Positions 51,922 through 60,690 of a stretch of 64,000 bases of DNA are shown here, piece by piece. The DNA is from Arsenophonus apicola. GTDB lineage: Bacteria > Pseudomonadota > Gammaproteobacteria > Enterobacterales > Enterobacteriaceae. The stretch spans positions 1,984,001 to 2,048,000 of the forward strand of contig NZ_CP084222.1 in the NCBI RefSeq assembly GCF_020268605.1, in the 5' to 3' direction. The notes under the pieces were generated by a model, which saw only the letters and a list, made by a program, of their open reading frames with translations, searched no databases and was not told the DNA's origin. The translations under genes and the position numbers were made by a program. Within the stretch, counting starts at the first letter, position 1. Each line of letters opens with the position of its first letter.

Positions 51922-52644
51922 TTACAGAACCTGACGGATCTCTTCTAATGAAACACTGTTACCTAAACCAACATCCAGCAACACTCCCTGCTCACCATTG
52001 GTCACACCATTAACTAACGCGTAATTTAAGGATTTGACATTTACTTGACCCTGGGCAGAAGTAGCTGTGACAGTAAACTGATAACGACCAACCGGTAATG
52101 GGTTGCCATCATTATCTTGGCCATCCCAATTAGCGTGATAAACATCCGGTTTAAATCCTTGTTCATGCTCCATTGTTTTGACAATGCGACCCGTTTTATC
52201 ACTAATTGTGACCGTGACCTTGTCTGCTGGACGGGTTAATTCAAAACCAAATGGGGTAAAAAAGGTTTCATTAGTGCCAGGCGTGCTTGGCTGGGAATTT
52301 TGCTTTTCATATAGGGTAATTTTATTACCCGCTATCATCACGCCCTGGCCAACTAATTTGGTTGCATTTAACGCCTGACTGGCATGCAGTTGGCCAGTTA
52401 AACCACTAACTGTCTCATTGAGTTTTTCCACGCCTTGCACGGTACTGATTTGGGCTAACTGGGTGGTCAGTTCATTGTTTTGCATCGGGTTAGTCGGATC
52501 TTGATTTTTCATCTGGGTCAGTAATAGCGTCAGAAAATTATTCTGAATATCATCACTGCTCTTTTTCTTGATATTTTGCTGTGAAGCCGGATCACCGACT
52601 CTGGAGTTGTCCAGTGATTCATTGATTGAACTTACAACGCCCAT
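51922..52644 (-). CDS. flgD: Flagellar hook assembly scaffold FlgD
   Basis: Hook cap that guides FlgE assembly and is then discarded. The 240-residue protein has FLTLLLTQMKNQDPTNPMQNNELTTQLAQIS (read in parts) near the N-terminus and a FlgD Ig-like/tudor region with YHANWDGQDNDGNPLPVGRYQF. Between flgC and flgE, as usual. Intact. Confidence 0.96.
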   Translation of the reverse strand: MGVVSSINESLDNSRVGDPASQQNIKKKSSDDIQNNFLTLLLTQMKNQDPTNPMQNNELTTQLAQISTVQGVEKLNETVSGLTGQLHASQALNATKLVGQGVMIAGNKITLYEKQNSQPSTPGTNETFFTPFGFELTRPADKVTVTISDKTGRIVKTMEHEQGFKPDVYHANWDGQDNDGNPLPVGRYQFTVTATSAQGQVNVKSLNYALVNGVTNGEQGVLLDVGLGNSVSLEEIRQVL

Positions 52645-52657
52645 TTATCTTCCTTCT

Positions 52658-53065
52658 TTATTGGCCTAAGGTTAATGTTTTTTGCATTAGCGATTTAGTT
52701 GTATTCATCACTTCAATATTGGCCTGGTAACTACGCGAAGCGGAGATGGTATTAATCATCTCGGCAGTCACATCGACATTAGGTTTACGGATATAACCAC
52801 GTTGATCTGCTAATGGATGAGCAGGCTGATACTCAAGACGAAAAGCCGACGGGTCGTCGACTACCTGAGCAACACTAACGCCACCAATACCATTAGCTGA
52901 CAGCTCAGAAACAGAAATTACCACTTGTTTAGCACGGTAAGGTTCACCATCAGGACCAGTAACACTATCAGCGTTAGCCATATTGCTGGCGCTGACATTT
53001 AAACGTTGCGATTGGGCAGAAAGCGCAGAGCTGCTAATTTCAAAAATCGAAAATAGTGACATCAT
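52658..53065 (-). CDS. flgC: Flagellar proximal rod protein FlgC
   Basis: Proximal rod subunit, 135 residues. It has the rod-family start [34 protein letters not shown] and the end [31 protein letters not shown] (read in parts). Thirteen bases from both flgB and flgD. The start could be the second Met ([10 protein letters not shown]). Intact. Confidence 0.96.
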   Translation of the reverse strand: MMSLFSIFEISSSALSAQSQRLNVSASNMANADSVTGPDGEPYRAKQVVISVSELSANGIGGVSVAQVVDDPSAFRLEYQPAHPLADQRGYIRKPNVDVTAEMINTISASRSYQANIEVMNTTKSLMQKTLTLGQ

Positions 53066-53078
53066 CTATTCCTTATAT

Positions 53079-53486
53079 TTATTGCATAACCGCCATCATG
53101 CTTTTTATCTGTCCATTTAAAATTGACAGATCAGTTTGATATTTGACGCTGTTGTCAGCAAAATGACTACGTTCCATATCCATATCGACGGTATTCCCAT
53201 CCATAGCTACTTGATGGGGAACCCGATAAAGCAGATCGGCAGTCAGTGAATTTGGAGGCTGCACCGCAATGTGTTTGACGGAGGTGACCGCCATTGTTAA
53301 CTGCTTACCGGTGACTGAATTTGCCATAAGATTTTTTTCTAATTGGGCACTAAAATCGATATCACGTGCCTGGTAGCCCGGAGTATCAGCATGAGCAATA
53401 TTGGCCGATAAAATAGCCTGGCGCTGATGCCTTAGTGACAGTGCCTGTTGCTGAAAACTCAGCGTTGCATCAAGTTTATCGAGCAT
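53079..53486 (-). CDS. flgB: Flagellar proximal rod protein FlgB
   Basis: Proximal rod subunit, 135 residues: MLDKLDATLSFQQQALSLRHQRQAILSANIAHADTPGYQARDIDF (read in parts) and the C-terminal NSVKYQTDLSILNGQIKSMMAVMQ. First gene of flgBCDEFGHIJ, divergent from flgA across 195 bases, the usual site of FlhDC-dependent promoters (not resolved here). Intact. Confidence 0.96.
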   Translation of the reverse strand: MLDKLDATLSFQQQALSLRHQRQAILSANIAHADTPGYQARDIDFSAQLEKNLMANSVTGKQLTMAVTSVKHIAVQPPNSLTADLLYRVPHQVAMDGNTVDMDMERSHFADNSVKYQTDLSILNGQIKSMMAVMQ

Positions 53487-53681
53487 AATTTTCCCCAGTT
53501 AACGATCTGTGAGCCAATTTTTGAGTCTATTTTTAGAGCAGTAGCTTATACGCAGAAAAAAAAGTCAAAGGCGGGAAAAAACGATTATTAATGGTTTATT
53601 TATGCCATTATGGCCGAAATAATGCTCTACACTGCTGTCTATGCAAATAATGGCTGACTAAATAATGGTTATTAAATAAAG

Positions 53682-54356
53682 ATGAAGAGGAAATTTGTGG
53701 TTAATCGAATAATTGTGTCATTATTACTCTTTCTGGCTGTGATCACTAACGCATCGGCTAGCCTGCAAAGCACACTTCAGGACTATTTTAACCAACAGTT
53801 TCTAAAGCAAGATAAAGTGAATATTAAAATTCTTGCCCCTTCAGAACATTTATCTGTCTGTAACCAATTACAAATAAAACCTGCCCCTTCTCAACAGCAT
53901 TGGGGAAAATTAACTCTAGCGGTGATTTGTGACGACAAAAAGCATTATCTTCGCTTAGCCGTTAGCGTTGAAGGGCAATATTGGGTAGCTAATCAGCCAA
54001 TAAAACGTCATTCGGTCATTAATCAGCACAATCTAGTGGCTAAACGTGGTCTACTAGAAAAATTACCACGCGGTATTATTCGTGATATTCATGCCTACAC
54101 AAATAGTGTTAGTTTACGTGATATTGCTGCCGGCCAACCGATTAGCCAAAATATGTTGCGCCGAGCTTGGGTTATTCAGGCCGGTAAAAATGTCACTGTT
54201 TACGCCCAAGGCCGCCATTTTCAAGTGAAATATGAAGGCAAAGCGATCAATAATGCCGCCGAAAATGAGTCTGTCCGGCTCAGAATGCCAACAGGACAAA
54301 TTATCACCGCTATTGCACAAAAAGAGGGTTATGCGAAAATTACGCTAAAAAATTAA
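53682..54356 (+). CDS. flgA: Flagellar P-ring chaperone FlgA
   Basis: Periplasmic chaperone for P-ring assembly. The 224-residue protein has a signal peptide (NRIIVSLLLFLAVITNASA, cleavage near 26) and a SAF-type C-terminal domain with KRHSVINQHNLVAKRGLLEKLP, AGKNVTVYAQG and INNAAENESVRLRMPTGQII. A GTG at codon 6 (53697) has a better ribosome site (AGAGGAAATTT) than the ATG at 53682, so the true start may be there. First gene of flgAMN. Confidence 0.93.
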   Translation: MKRKFVVNRIIVSLLLFLAVITNASASLQSTLQDYFNQQFLKQDKVNIKILAPSEHLSVCNQLQIKPAPSQQHWGKLTLAVICDDKKHYLRLAVSVEGQYWVANQPIKRHSVINQHNLVAKRGLLEKLPRGIIRDIHAYTNSVSLRDIAAGQPISQNMLRRAWVIQAGKNVTVYAQGRHFQVKYEGKAINNAAENESVRLRMPTGQIITAIAQKEGYAKITLKN

Positions 54357-54380
54357 AGTTTTTGGCCGCTAAGCCGTTAT
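54354..54380 (+). promoter_or_regulatory. Sigma-28 promoter of flgMN
   Basis: TAAAGTTT (54354-54361, perfect -35), 11-base spacer, GCCGTTAT (54373-54380, first four bases and one more of the -10 match). It begins within the flgA stop codon and lies 76 bases before flgM, as in Salmonella where flgM has a class 3 promoter. Confidence 0.8.
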
Positions 54381-54456
54381 ATCACTCATAGAGCAAGATA
54401 GTGAACATGAATAATGGCTATCACACCTAACCCGATTAAATAACAGGATGTAACTC

Positions 54457-54750
54457 ATGAGCATTGAAAAAACGACACCGCTTAGTGGTATAACAGCGCT
54501 TTCGCACCATGAAGAGCCACAGCCACAACAAAAAAAAGTAAAACAATCCGCCACTAGCGAGCAAAAAGATCCCATCTTTACCTTAAGTCTGAGTGGGGCA
54601 GCAGAAAAACTATTACAAGCAAACGACAAAGATATTCGGGTGCAAAAAGTTGAGCAGATACGGCAAAAAATTGAGCTCGGCGAATTAACCATGGATGCAG
54701 AAAAAATTGCGGATGTGCTGATCAAATTAAATACCAGCCAATGTGATTAA
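54457..54750 (+). CDS. flgM: Anti-sigma-28 factor FlgM
   Basis: Binds FliA until the hook-basal body is complete, then is exported through it. The 97-residue protein has a disordered N-terminal half and the conserved C-terminal sigma-binding helices: LSGAAEKLLQANDKDIRVQKVEQIRQKIELGELTMDAEKIADVLI (read in parts). Overlaps flgN by eight bases. If FliF, FliH or FlhB are truly lost, FlgM could not leave the cell and class 3 genes would stay off. Confidence 0.95.
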   Translation: MSIEKTTPLSGITALSHHEEPQPQQKKVKQSATSEQKDPIFTLSLSGAAEKLLQANDKDIRVQKVEQIRQKIELGELTMDAEKIADVLIKLNTSQCD

Positions 54751-55198
54751 ATTGATGACGCAAGAGACACTACAGGAGATCCTCATTGAGCAACTTTCCC
54801 AAGTGGAAACGCTTAATGAGTTACTGCATATTGAATATCAAATACTTAATGCTGGCAAAGTTGATTTACTTCGCTTAAATGAAGTAACAGAAAAAAAACA
54901 GTATTGGTTGACTGCATTGCATCATAGTGAACAAAAACGCATCACTAGTAGCCAACAATGCAGTTCTGCCCCACCCTATCAACAAGATACTGCGCTAGCA
55001 GCAATCTGGCAGAAAATTGAACCCCAAATTAAGCAGCTTCATCAGCGCAATAGTCAAAATGGGTTGATCCTCAAACAACATATGCAACTCAATCAGGAGC
55101 AATTGCGCTTCCTCAAAAAACGTCATAGTCCAGCACTGTATGGTGAACATGGTCAGACAGAAAATATTGTCGCCAGCGGTTACCAGGTCAAAATATGA
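54743..55198 (+). CDS. flgN: FlgK/FlgL export chaperone FlgN
   Basis: Cytosolic chaperone for FlgK and FlgL. The 151-residue helical protein starts with TQETLQEILIEQLSQVETLNELLHIEYQILN and has the typical KKQYWLTALHHSEQKR segment; the C-terminal client-binding helix is present. It follows flgM with overlap and is ended by a hairpin. Intact. Confidence 0.92.
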   Translation: MIKLMTQETLQEILIEQLSQVETLNELLHIEYQILNAGKVDLLRLNEVTEKKQYWLTALHHSEQKRITSSQQCSSAPPYQQDTALAAIWQKIEPQIKQLHQRNSQNGLILKQHMQLNQEQLRFLKKRHSPALYGEHGQTENIVASGYQVKI

Positions 55199-55203
55199 TC
55201 CTC

Positions 55204-55230
55204 AGGCATTGCAAACCAATGCCTTATTTA
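55204..55230 (+). terminator. Terminator after flgN
   Basis: Arms AGGCATTG (55204-55211) and CAATGCCT (55217-55224) with a five-base loop, followed by TATTTACT. It begins six bases after the flgN stop. Confidence 0.75.
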
Positions 55231-55362
55231 CTATCTAATAAGCTTTTATTGAGCCATTGCGGTTTCATTAATACCTTACTAGTGGCAATGGATGTGGTAA
55301 TTAGACACCTTCTTTTTCATTCCCTTATGGCTATATATTGCTTCTTTTATTGCCGTTTCTGA

Positions 55363-55605
55363 TTGTTCTTTGCACTGTCGGTGAAGCTGCAAGGCCGCCT
55401 TTTGACGATTTGGCCGGCGGGTGATAGACAAAATATAGCCCGTGGAACTTGGTGTTATGGTGAAGCAAAAAATATTATTTATATTTTAAGTTTTTTCATC
55501 AAAAAAACGCAAAAGACAGATCCAAAAGATATACAAACAGCTATTAATAGAAAAAAAGATATGATTAGTTGGTATCAAAGAGGAGCGTTAGCAGGAAAAA
55601 AGTAA
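55363..55605 (+). pseudogene. Remnant of RelE/HigB (Gp49-like) toxin
   Basis: The open frame encodes about 80 residues, of which VKLQGRLL and IIYILSFFIKKTQKTDPKDIQTAINRKKDM match two separated parts of phage-type HigB/Gp49-like toxins (PVKLQGR... and the HAFIKKTQKT signature). The N-terminal strand is cut off by an in-frame TGA just upstream and the stretch between the two matches is too short and scrambled. I infer a decayed toxin gene directly followed by its decayed antitoxin. Confidence 0.65.
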
Positions 55606-55841
55606 TCACATTCCGTGAAAAGCTGGAAGCTAAGAAAAAAGAGGGGAATTCTGAGTTCATTCAGGTGTTTAATGAGAATAAACAAGCCCTTGAATTACAT
55701 ATTCAATTATAAGAGCAAATGAAAACATGGAGAGAGTAAGCTGGGTTAACAAGTGCAGAAATTGCGGCAAAAATCGGGATAACTCCGCCAACAATATCTA
55801 AACTTAAAAGAAATGCGGACCGGGCAAGTCTCAAAGAATAA
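55602..55841 (+). pseudogene. Remnant of XRE/HigA-type antitoxin
   Basis: Read from 55602 the frame gives ITFREKLEAKKKEGNSEFIQVFNE..HIQL, stop (55710-55712), EQMKTWRE, stop (55737-55739), then AGLTSAEIAAKIGITPPTISKLKRNADRASLKE. The last part is a clear XRE-type helix-turn-helix. Two in-frame stops and no start codon after them show a dead gene. It overlaps the end of the toxin remnant by four bases, the usual toxin-first HigBA order. Confidence 0.75.
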
Positions 55842-56145
55842 TAAAATATGTAAATGCCTGTGGGTTAAAATAAATAAGAATCAATGTAATATAATTTAAT
55901 AGGCTCTAATTATCCCCGCAATTTGTTGCTGGGTTTTCTATCCCTCAATAATAAAATATTCATGAAATATCTATATTTTTGAGTATTATTTTTTTCATTA
56001 ACTCCATAACTAGGCAATAAAACCCGTTATCTTTTGCCTTTATTTAATCGATTAATATTTTATGCAGGTATTATGCGAGAGAATTTTACCGCTGGCGATG
56101 AACGTCTTGGCCACATAAAAGTGATCAATACGTTCATCGTTAATG
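55842..56145. other. Spacer between TA remnant and flhA
   Basis: About 300 AT-rich bases. An inverted repeat CGATGAACGT (56096-56105) / ACGTTCATCG (56130-56139) with a 24-base loop lies 7-50 bases past the flhA stop and may end its transcript, but there is no good T tract. flhE, commonly found after flhA in enterics, is absent here. Confidence 0.45.
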
Positions 56146-58233
56146 TTAACTGGTCGGTTGACCAATAAAAGAGGTTAAACGAATTTTTCGCTCATCGCTG
56201 ATTTCAAGACTGGAAACTACAGCAAGCTGTGGTAAAGCGCGACGTAAAAAACGTGACATTAAAGGGCGTAAACTATGATTCACAATTAATACCAGTGGTG
56301 CACCAATTAAGCTTTGATTATTCAGCGCTTCAATCGCCTGTTGCTCAATATTACCGGCCAGACCCGGCTCTAATCCACCTCCCGATTGCAGCGCCTGGAT
56401 CAAAACCCGTTCAAGGCTAATATCTAGACCAATAGCCTGGATCTCTTCTTTATCACCAAACCAGTGCTGGGTAATCGCTCTGGCTAAAGCAATGCGGACC
56501 AAACTGGTCAGTTCCGTTACCTCTTTTTGCTCAGCGGCATGCTCAGCTAACGTTTCGATGATAGTACGCATATCACGGATCGGCACCTGCTCGCTTAATA
56601 AATTTTGCAATACTTTATGAAACAGCGTTAAATTGATCACATCAGGCATCAGATCCTGGGTTAGTTTCGATAACTCTTTACTGATCCGTTCATAAAGCTG
56701 CTGTGCTTCCTGCCGACCAAAAAACTCATGGGCAAATCGGCTTAAAAGATGATTAAAATGGGTCGCAATCACAGTACTGGCTGCTACCACCGTATAACCT
56801 TGCACTTGAGCCTGTTCACGTAATGCTTCATCGATCAAAACGGCTGGTAAACCAAAAGCGGGTTCTTGGGTGGCATCACCGGTTAATTCTCCTATCGCAC
56901 CACCTGGATTGATCGCTAACCAACGTCCTGGATAGGCTTCTCCTCGACCAATTTCTACCCCTTTCATTAAAATGCGGTAAGCTTCCGGCTTGAGCGCCAT
57001 ATTATCGCGAATATGTAGCACCGGCGGTAAGTAACCCATCTCTTTAGCAAACTTTTTGCGGATGCCCCCAATCCGATTGAGTAGTTCACCGTTCTGTCCC
57101 TGATCAACCATCGGTATCAAACGGTAACCAATCTCCATCCCTAATGGATCTTCAGGCTGAACATCATCCCAACTAACCTCTATCGCTTGATAACGCTGCT
57201 CAATGTTTTGTTTTAGTTCTACATCAATTACCGGCTTAGCTGAACGTTTCATCAATTTCCAACCAATAAAACCTAAGAGCAAAGTAAACAGTAGAAAAAC
57301 AATATTTGGCATACCAGGGACTAGACCAAGTAAACCTAATACACCAGCAGTTAACATCAATACCCGTGGATTATCAAACAGTTGACCTAACATCTGCTCA
57401 CCCACGTCTTCATCAGTCGCTACGCGGGTAACAATCACGCCAGCAGCAGTAGAAATAATCAATGCCGGAATTTGAGCAACTAAACCGTCACCAATGGTTA
57501 ACAATGTGTAGATACTGGCTGATTCACCCAGGGTTAAGCCATGTTGCGCAACACCAACCACTAAACCACCAATGATATTGATTGCCATAATCATCAATCC
57601 AGCAATAGCATCGCCACGCACAAATTTACTGGCACCATCCATTGAACCATAGAAATCAGACTCTTGGGTTACTTCTTTACGTCGCGCTTTAGCTTCAGCT
57701 TCATCAATCAAGCCGGCATTCAGATCAGCATCGATCGCCATCTGCTTACCTGGCATGCCATCTAAAACAAAGCGGGTCCCCACTTCGGCTATACGACCAG
57801 CACCTTTGGTGATCACCATAAAGTTAATCAGGATCAGAATAATAAAGACCACTATACCAATAGCAAAATTACCACCCACCAAAAAGTGACCAAAGGATTC
57901 GACAACCTTGCCTGCCGCCGCCGCTCCAGTATGTCCTTCTAACAGTATAACTCTGGTTGAAGCCACATTAAGTGTTAGCCGTAATAGAGTTGAAAACAGC
58001 AAAATAGTCGGAAATGCTGCAAATTCAAGGGTGCGCTTGGTAAACATGGCCACTAATAAAACCATAATTGAGAGGGCAATATTAAAAGTGAACAACATAT
58101 CTAGTAAAAAAGGCGGCAATGGCAAAACCATCATTGACAAAATTAATAGGATCAATATCGGTCCTGCTAAAATTTGCCATTGAGTATTTTTTAAGTCTTT
58201 AGGTAGACGCAATCGTGAGGCTAAGTTAGCCAT
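56146..58233 (-). CDS. flhA: Flagellar export gate protein FlhA
   Basis: Large export-gate subunit with eight membrane helices and a cytosolic nonameric ring that docks chaperone-client complexes. From ATG 58233 (MANLASRLRLPKDL) it has 695 residues, family length. QWQILAGPILILLILSMMVLPLP, the FHIPEP-type FAIGIVVFIILILINFMVITKGAGRIAEV and VRGDAIAGLMIM are nearly invariant matches (read in parts). An upstream frame to 58254 overlaps flhB and is unlikely to be the start. Intact. Confidence 0.96.
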   Translation of the reverse strand: MANLASRLRLPKDLKNTQWQILAGPILILLILSMMVLPLPPFLLDMLFTFNIALSIMVLLVAMFTKRTLEFAAFPTILLFSTLLRLTLNVASTRVILLEGHTGAAAAGKVVESFGHFLVGGNFAIGIVVFIILILINFMVITKGAGRIAEVGTRFVLDGMPGKQMAIDADLNAGLIDEAEAKARRKEVTQESDFYGSMDGASKFVRGDAIAGLMIMAINIIGGLVVGVAQHGLTLGESASIYTLLTIGDGLVAQIPALIISTAAGVIVTRVATDEDVGEQMLGQLFDNPRVLMLTAGVLGLLGLVPGMPNIVFLLFTLLLGFIGWKLMKRSAKPVIDVELKQNIEQRYQAIEVSWDDVQPEDPLGMEIGYRLIPMVDQGQNGELLNRIGGIRKKFAKEMGYLPPVLHIRDNMALKPEAYRILMKGVEIGRGEAYPGRWLAINPGGAIGELTGDATQEPAFGLPAVLIDEALREQAQVQGYTVVAASTVIATHFNHLLSRFAHEFFGRQEAQQLYERISKELSKLTQDLMPDVINLTLFHKVLQNLLSEQVPIRDMRTIIETLAEHAAEQKEVTELTSLVRIALARAITQHWFGDKEEIQAIGLDISLERVLIQALQSGGGLEPGLAGNIEQQAIEALNNQSLIGAPLVLIVNHSLRPLMSRFLRRALPQLAVVSSLEISDERKIRLTSFIGQPTS

Positions 58234-59376
58234 GAGTATTAATATCTCCTGCAAAATCCAGTCCCTGAGGTACTAATACATTGGTTGGTTTCTTTGGTTT
58301 CAATCCGCCTTCTCGCTGCCAGCGTCTGAGCTGATATACCCAGGCCAACACCTCTGCCACCGCGGCATAAAGTGTTGCCGGGATATGACCCCCGACTTTG
58401 CTATGGCGATAGAGCGCTCTTGCCAGAGGGGGGGCCTCCAGCACTGGAATACGATTTTCCTCACCCAGTTGCTTAATATTTAATGCAATTAATCCAGCCC
58501 CTTTTGCCAATACTTTCGGTGCTTGCATTGCTTGATTGTCGTACTGTAACGCCACCGCATAATGGGTCGGGTTAGTAATAATAACATCGGCTTTTGGTAC
58601 ATCAGCCATCATTCTACGGCGAGAAATCTCTCGCTGTTGCTGACGAATACGCGCTTTTATATGCGGATCACCTTCTTGCTGTTTGAACTCATCCTTGATT
58701 TCTTGGCGTGTCATTCTGAGTTTTTTCAAATGGCTGCGCAGCTGATAAATAAGATCAAAACCCACTAATGGAATCAGCATAAAAATGGCAATATAAGCGG
58801 CAAATATTATTAATTGCGCTGCTTGACTTAGTGCCAGATGACGGGGTTCAGTGACTAAGTGAAAAAAGTGAGGAAGATTGACCCATAAAAAAAGAGTAAT
58901 ACCAATTGAAACTAACATCACTTTCAATAATGCTTTAAACAACTCAGCCAATGCATTAATTGAAATAAGCGTTTTAATCCAGTGATTGGATTTAATTTTT
59001 TCCAGTCAAATTTAATCGCTTTAAAATTAATATGTATCTTACCAAAAAAACTGGGGGCAGCAAAGGCGATTAATACCAATCCGGCTATAATCGGCAATAA
59101 TGCATTCAGGCCTATTTTAATTGACTCAAACACTATATTAGGCAATAGCTGACTGTTATATAAAATATATTTATCAAAATAAAAAGTCTGTGAAAAAAGT
59201 GCATGCAGCTTTTGATAACAATAAGGACCACAAATCCAAAATAGCGAAACACCGGTAATTAACATGAAAAAAGAACTTAATTCACGTGAACGAACAACCT
59301 GGCCCTCTTCCATTGCTTTTTCTTTTTTTCTGGCGGTAGGTTCTTCGGTTTTTTCTAAATCACTCTCTTCTGCCAC
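58226..59376 (-). pseudogene. flhB: Flagellar export switch protein FlhB, frameshifted
   Basis: FlhB switches export from rod/hook to filament proteins after self-cleavage at NPTH. The N-terminal frame (from 59376, MAEESDLEKTEEPT) runs through two membrane helices to GLKRLF and then goes out of frame and stops near 58924. The remainder (LAELFKALLK, two more helices, EFKQQEGDPHIK, MMADVPKADVIITNPTHYAVALQ, to the stop at 58226) is in another frame. Adding one T to the TTT run read on the minus strand (58963-58965) restores a 383-residue FlhB with RLFSINALAELFK, matching the family. The cleavage motif NPTH is intact. It may be a true deletion or a homopolymer sequencing error. Confidence 0.88.
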
Positions 59377-59764
59377 TCCCTTTTACCTCGTTAATATTCT
59401 TTTGACAAAGGAAATGCGCTAAGCTTGCCATAATAAGATCAACTTAAAAGGGAGATAACAAAGAAAAAATAGTTATTATTTATGCTATTAAAAAATGCAA
59501 AAATCATAATAACTGAAAAAGTGTTAATATTTGTCTCTATTATAAAATGCTTGAATTATGGCTATTTATTTACTGCTATTAGTCGGGCGCAATAACGATA
59601 AACGATCTTGTTGTCTATTGGCCCTGGTTTTTTCTTTATTTGAAATTACGCTTTTTATGCCAATGTATAATCCATAGCTGAATAAAATCATTAATATTTC
59701 ACATCTTAATAAAATGAATCTATACTTTTTAAACTACATAAATATTATTTGGTTAGGGATTATT
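59377..59764. other. flhB-lipoprotein divergent spacer
   Basis: Nearly 390 AT-rich bases between divergent flhB and the lipoprotein gene. It must hold both promoters, but no sigma-28 or other operator could be read with confidence. Confidence 0.4.
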
Positions 59765-60076
59765 ATGAGAAAATTACTATTAATTTGTAGCATGGGTTTA
59801 TTAGCATTTATTATCACTGCTTGTTCAGAAGAAGAGAAAAAAATTGACTATATCGGTGCAACTGATAACTGTAAAGCTTATTTCTCTGAAGTAGACTCTC
59901 TAGTTACTAAGGCCTCTGAAAACCCACAAACAAAAGCTCAACTTGATTCAATAAAAAATCAGCTTGAAGATGGCAAAAAACAGATCGTTGCCCTGCCTAA
60001 AGATCAGCAAGATAAAGCTTGCAAACAAGGCATTGATGCAATGAAGCAGATAAAACAGTCATTAAATATGAAGTAA
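59765..60076 (+). CDS. Small lipoprotein of unknown function (DUF5339-like)
   Basis: The 103-residue precursor (start ATG 59765; an upstream frame to 59714 adds a non-lipoprotein leader) has a classic lipoprotein signal with lipobox ITAC (Cys20). The mature part is short, helical and charged (DNCKAYFSEVDSLVTKASENPQ, DQQDKACKQGIDAMKQIKQSL), with two further cysteines that could pair. The pattern recalls the DUF5339 family of enterobacterial lipoproteins, but I cannot confirm that. It stands alone on the plus strand between flhB and cheZ and has its own strong terminator. No function can be stated. Confidence 0.8.
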   Translation: MRKLLLICSMGLLAFIITACSEEEKKIDYIGATDNCKAYFSEVDSLVTKASENPQTKAQLDSIKNQLEDGKKQIVALPKDQQDKACKQGIDAMKQIKQSLNMK

Positions 60077-60096
60077 ATAATACGCGATCTACTTAT

Positions 60097-60147
60097 AAGA
60101 GATACATGGCTTATTTTATTTTGAATAATCTTGTATCTCTTTTTTTC
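60097..60147 (+). terminator. Terminator after lipoprotein gene
   Basis: Ten-base arms AAGAGATACA (60097-60106) and TGTATCTCTT (60132-60141) with a 25-base loop, followed directly by a run of T residues to 60147. The IS element begins just after it. Confidence 0.85.
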
Positions 60148-60227
60148 CATCTTAACCTCCAAAGGGTACTCCCACCGACATAAGGTGGGAGGGGAATTTG
60201 GTCGGGCTTGAAAAGCCCGAAGAATGA

Positions 60228-60632
60228 TCAGCCACGCTGATTTTGAATGTATTGCTTAACAACTTCCAGCGGTGCTCCCCCGCACGAACCTGCAAAGTAT
60301 GATCGAGACCACAACACTGGCTTGCCGTAAGCCCCACGCAAGTCTAGAAACTCATTACGCAGACGACGAGACGTTACCGCTTTCAGCGAGTTTACTAGTA
60401 CTGACAACTGCACTGTGGGCGGGTACTCGATCAGCATATGAACGTGATCGGACTCTCCGTTACTTTCCTTTAAATCAGCCCCAAAGTCGCGACACACTTC
60501 ACCTGCATACTGATGAAATGCTTTGTAGTGCAAGCCACTGAGTACTTTCTTTCGGTACTTAGTCACAAAGACAAGGTGAACATGTAAAAGAAACGCTGCA
60601 TGTCTTGAACGGTTGATTTTATATTTTTGCAT
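60228..60632 (-). CDS. tnpA: IS200/IS605 TnpA transposase (HUH Y1)
   Basis: Single-strand DNA transposase that cuts and joins element ends through a 5'-phosphotyrosine. The 134-residue protein has LHVHLVFVTKYRKKV, the HUH pair His63-x-His65 in SDHVHMLIEYPP, and the nucleophile Tyr128 in VVKQYIQNQ. The frame is intact and of family length, so the element could still supply transposase even though tnpB is broken. Confidence 0.95.
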   Translation of the reverse strand: MQKYKINRSRHAAFLLHVHLVFVTKYRKKVLSGLHYKAFHQYAGEVCRDFGADLKESNGESDHVHMLIEYPPTVQLSVLVNSLKAVTSRRLRNEFLDLRGAYGKPVLWSRSYFAGSCGGAPLEVVKQYIQNQRG

Positions 60633-60690
60633 TGAAATTAACCGGATATACGGTAAGATAGTGAGATAATTTACTACACACTGAGTAATA

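Noticed and set aside
56096..56139. Inverted repeat after flhA as an insertion-sequence end
   Set aside because: No transposase remnant or target duplication is present; a simple hairpin is enough to explain it.
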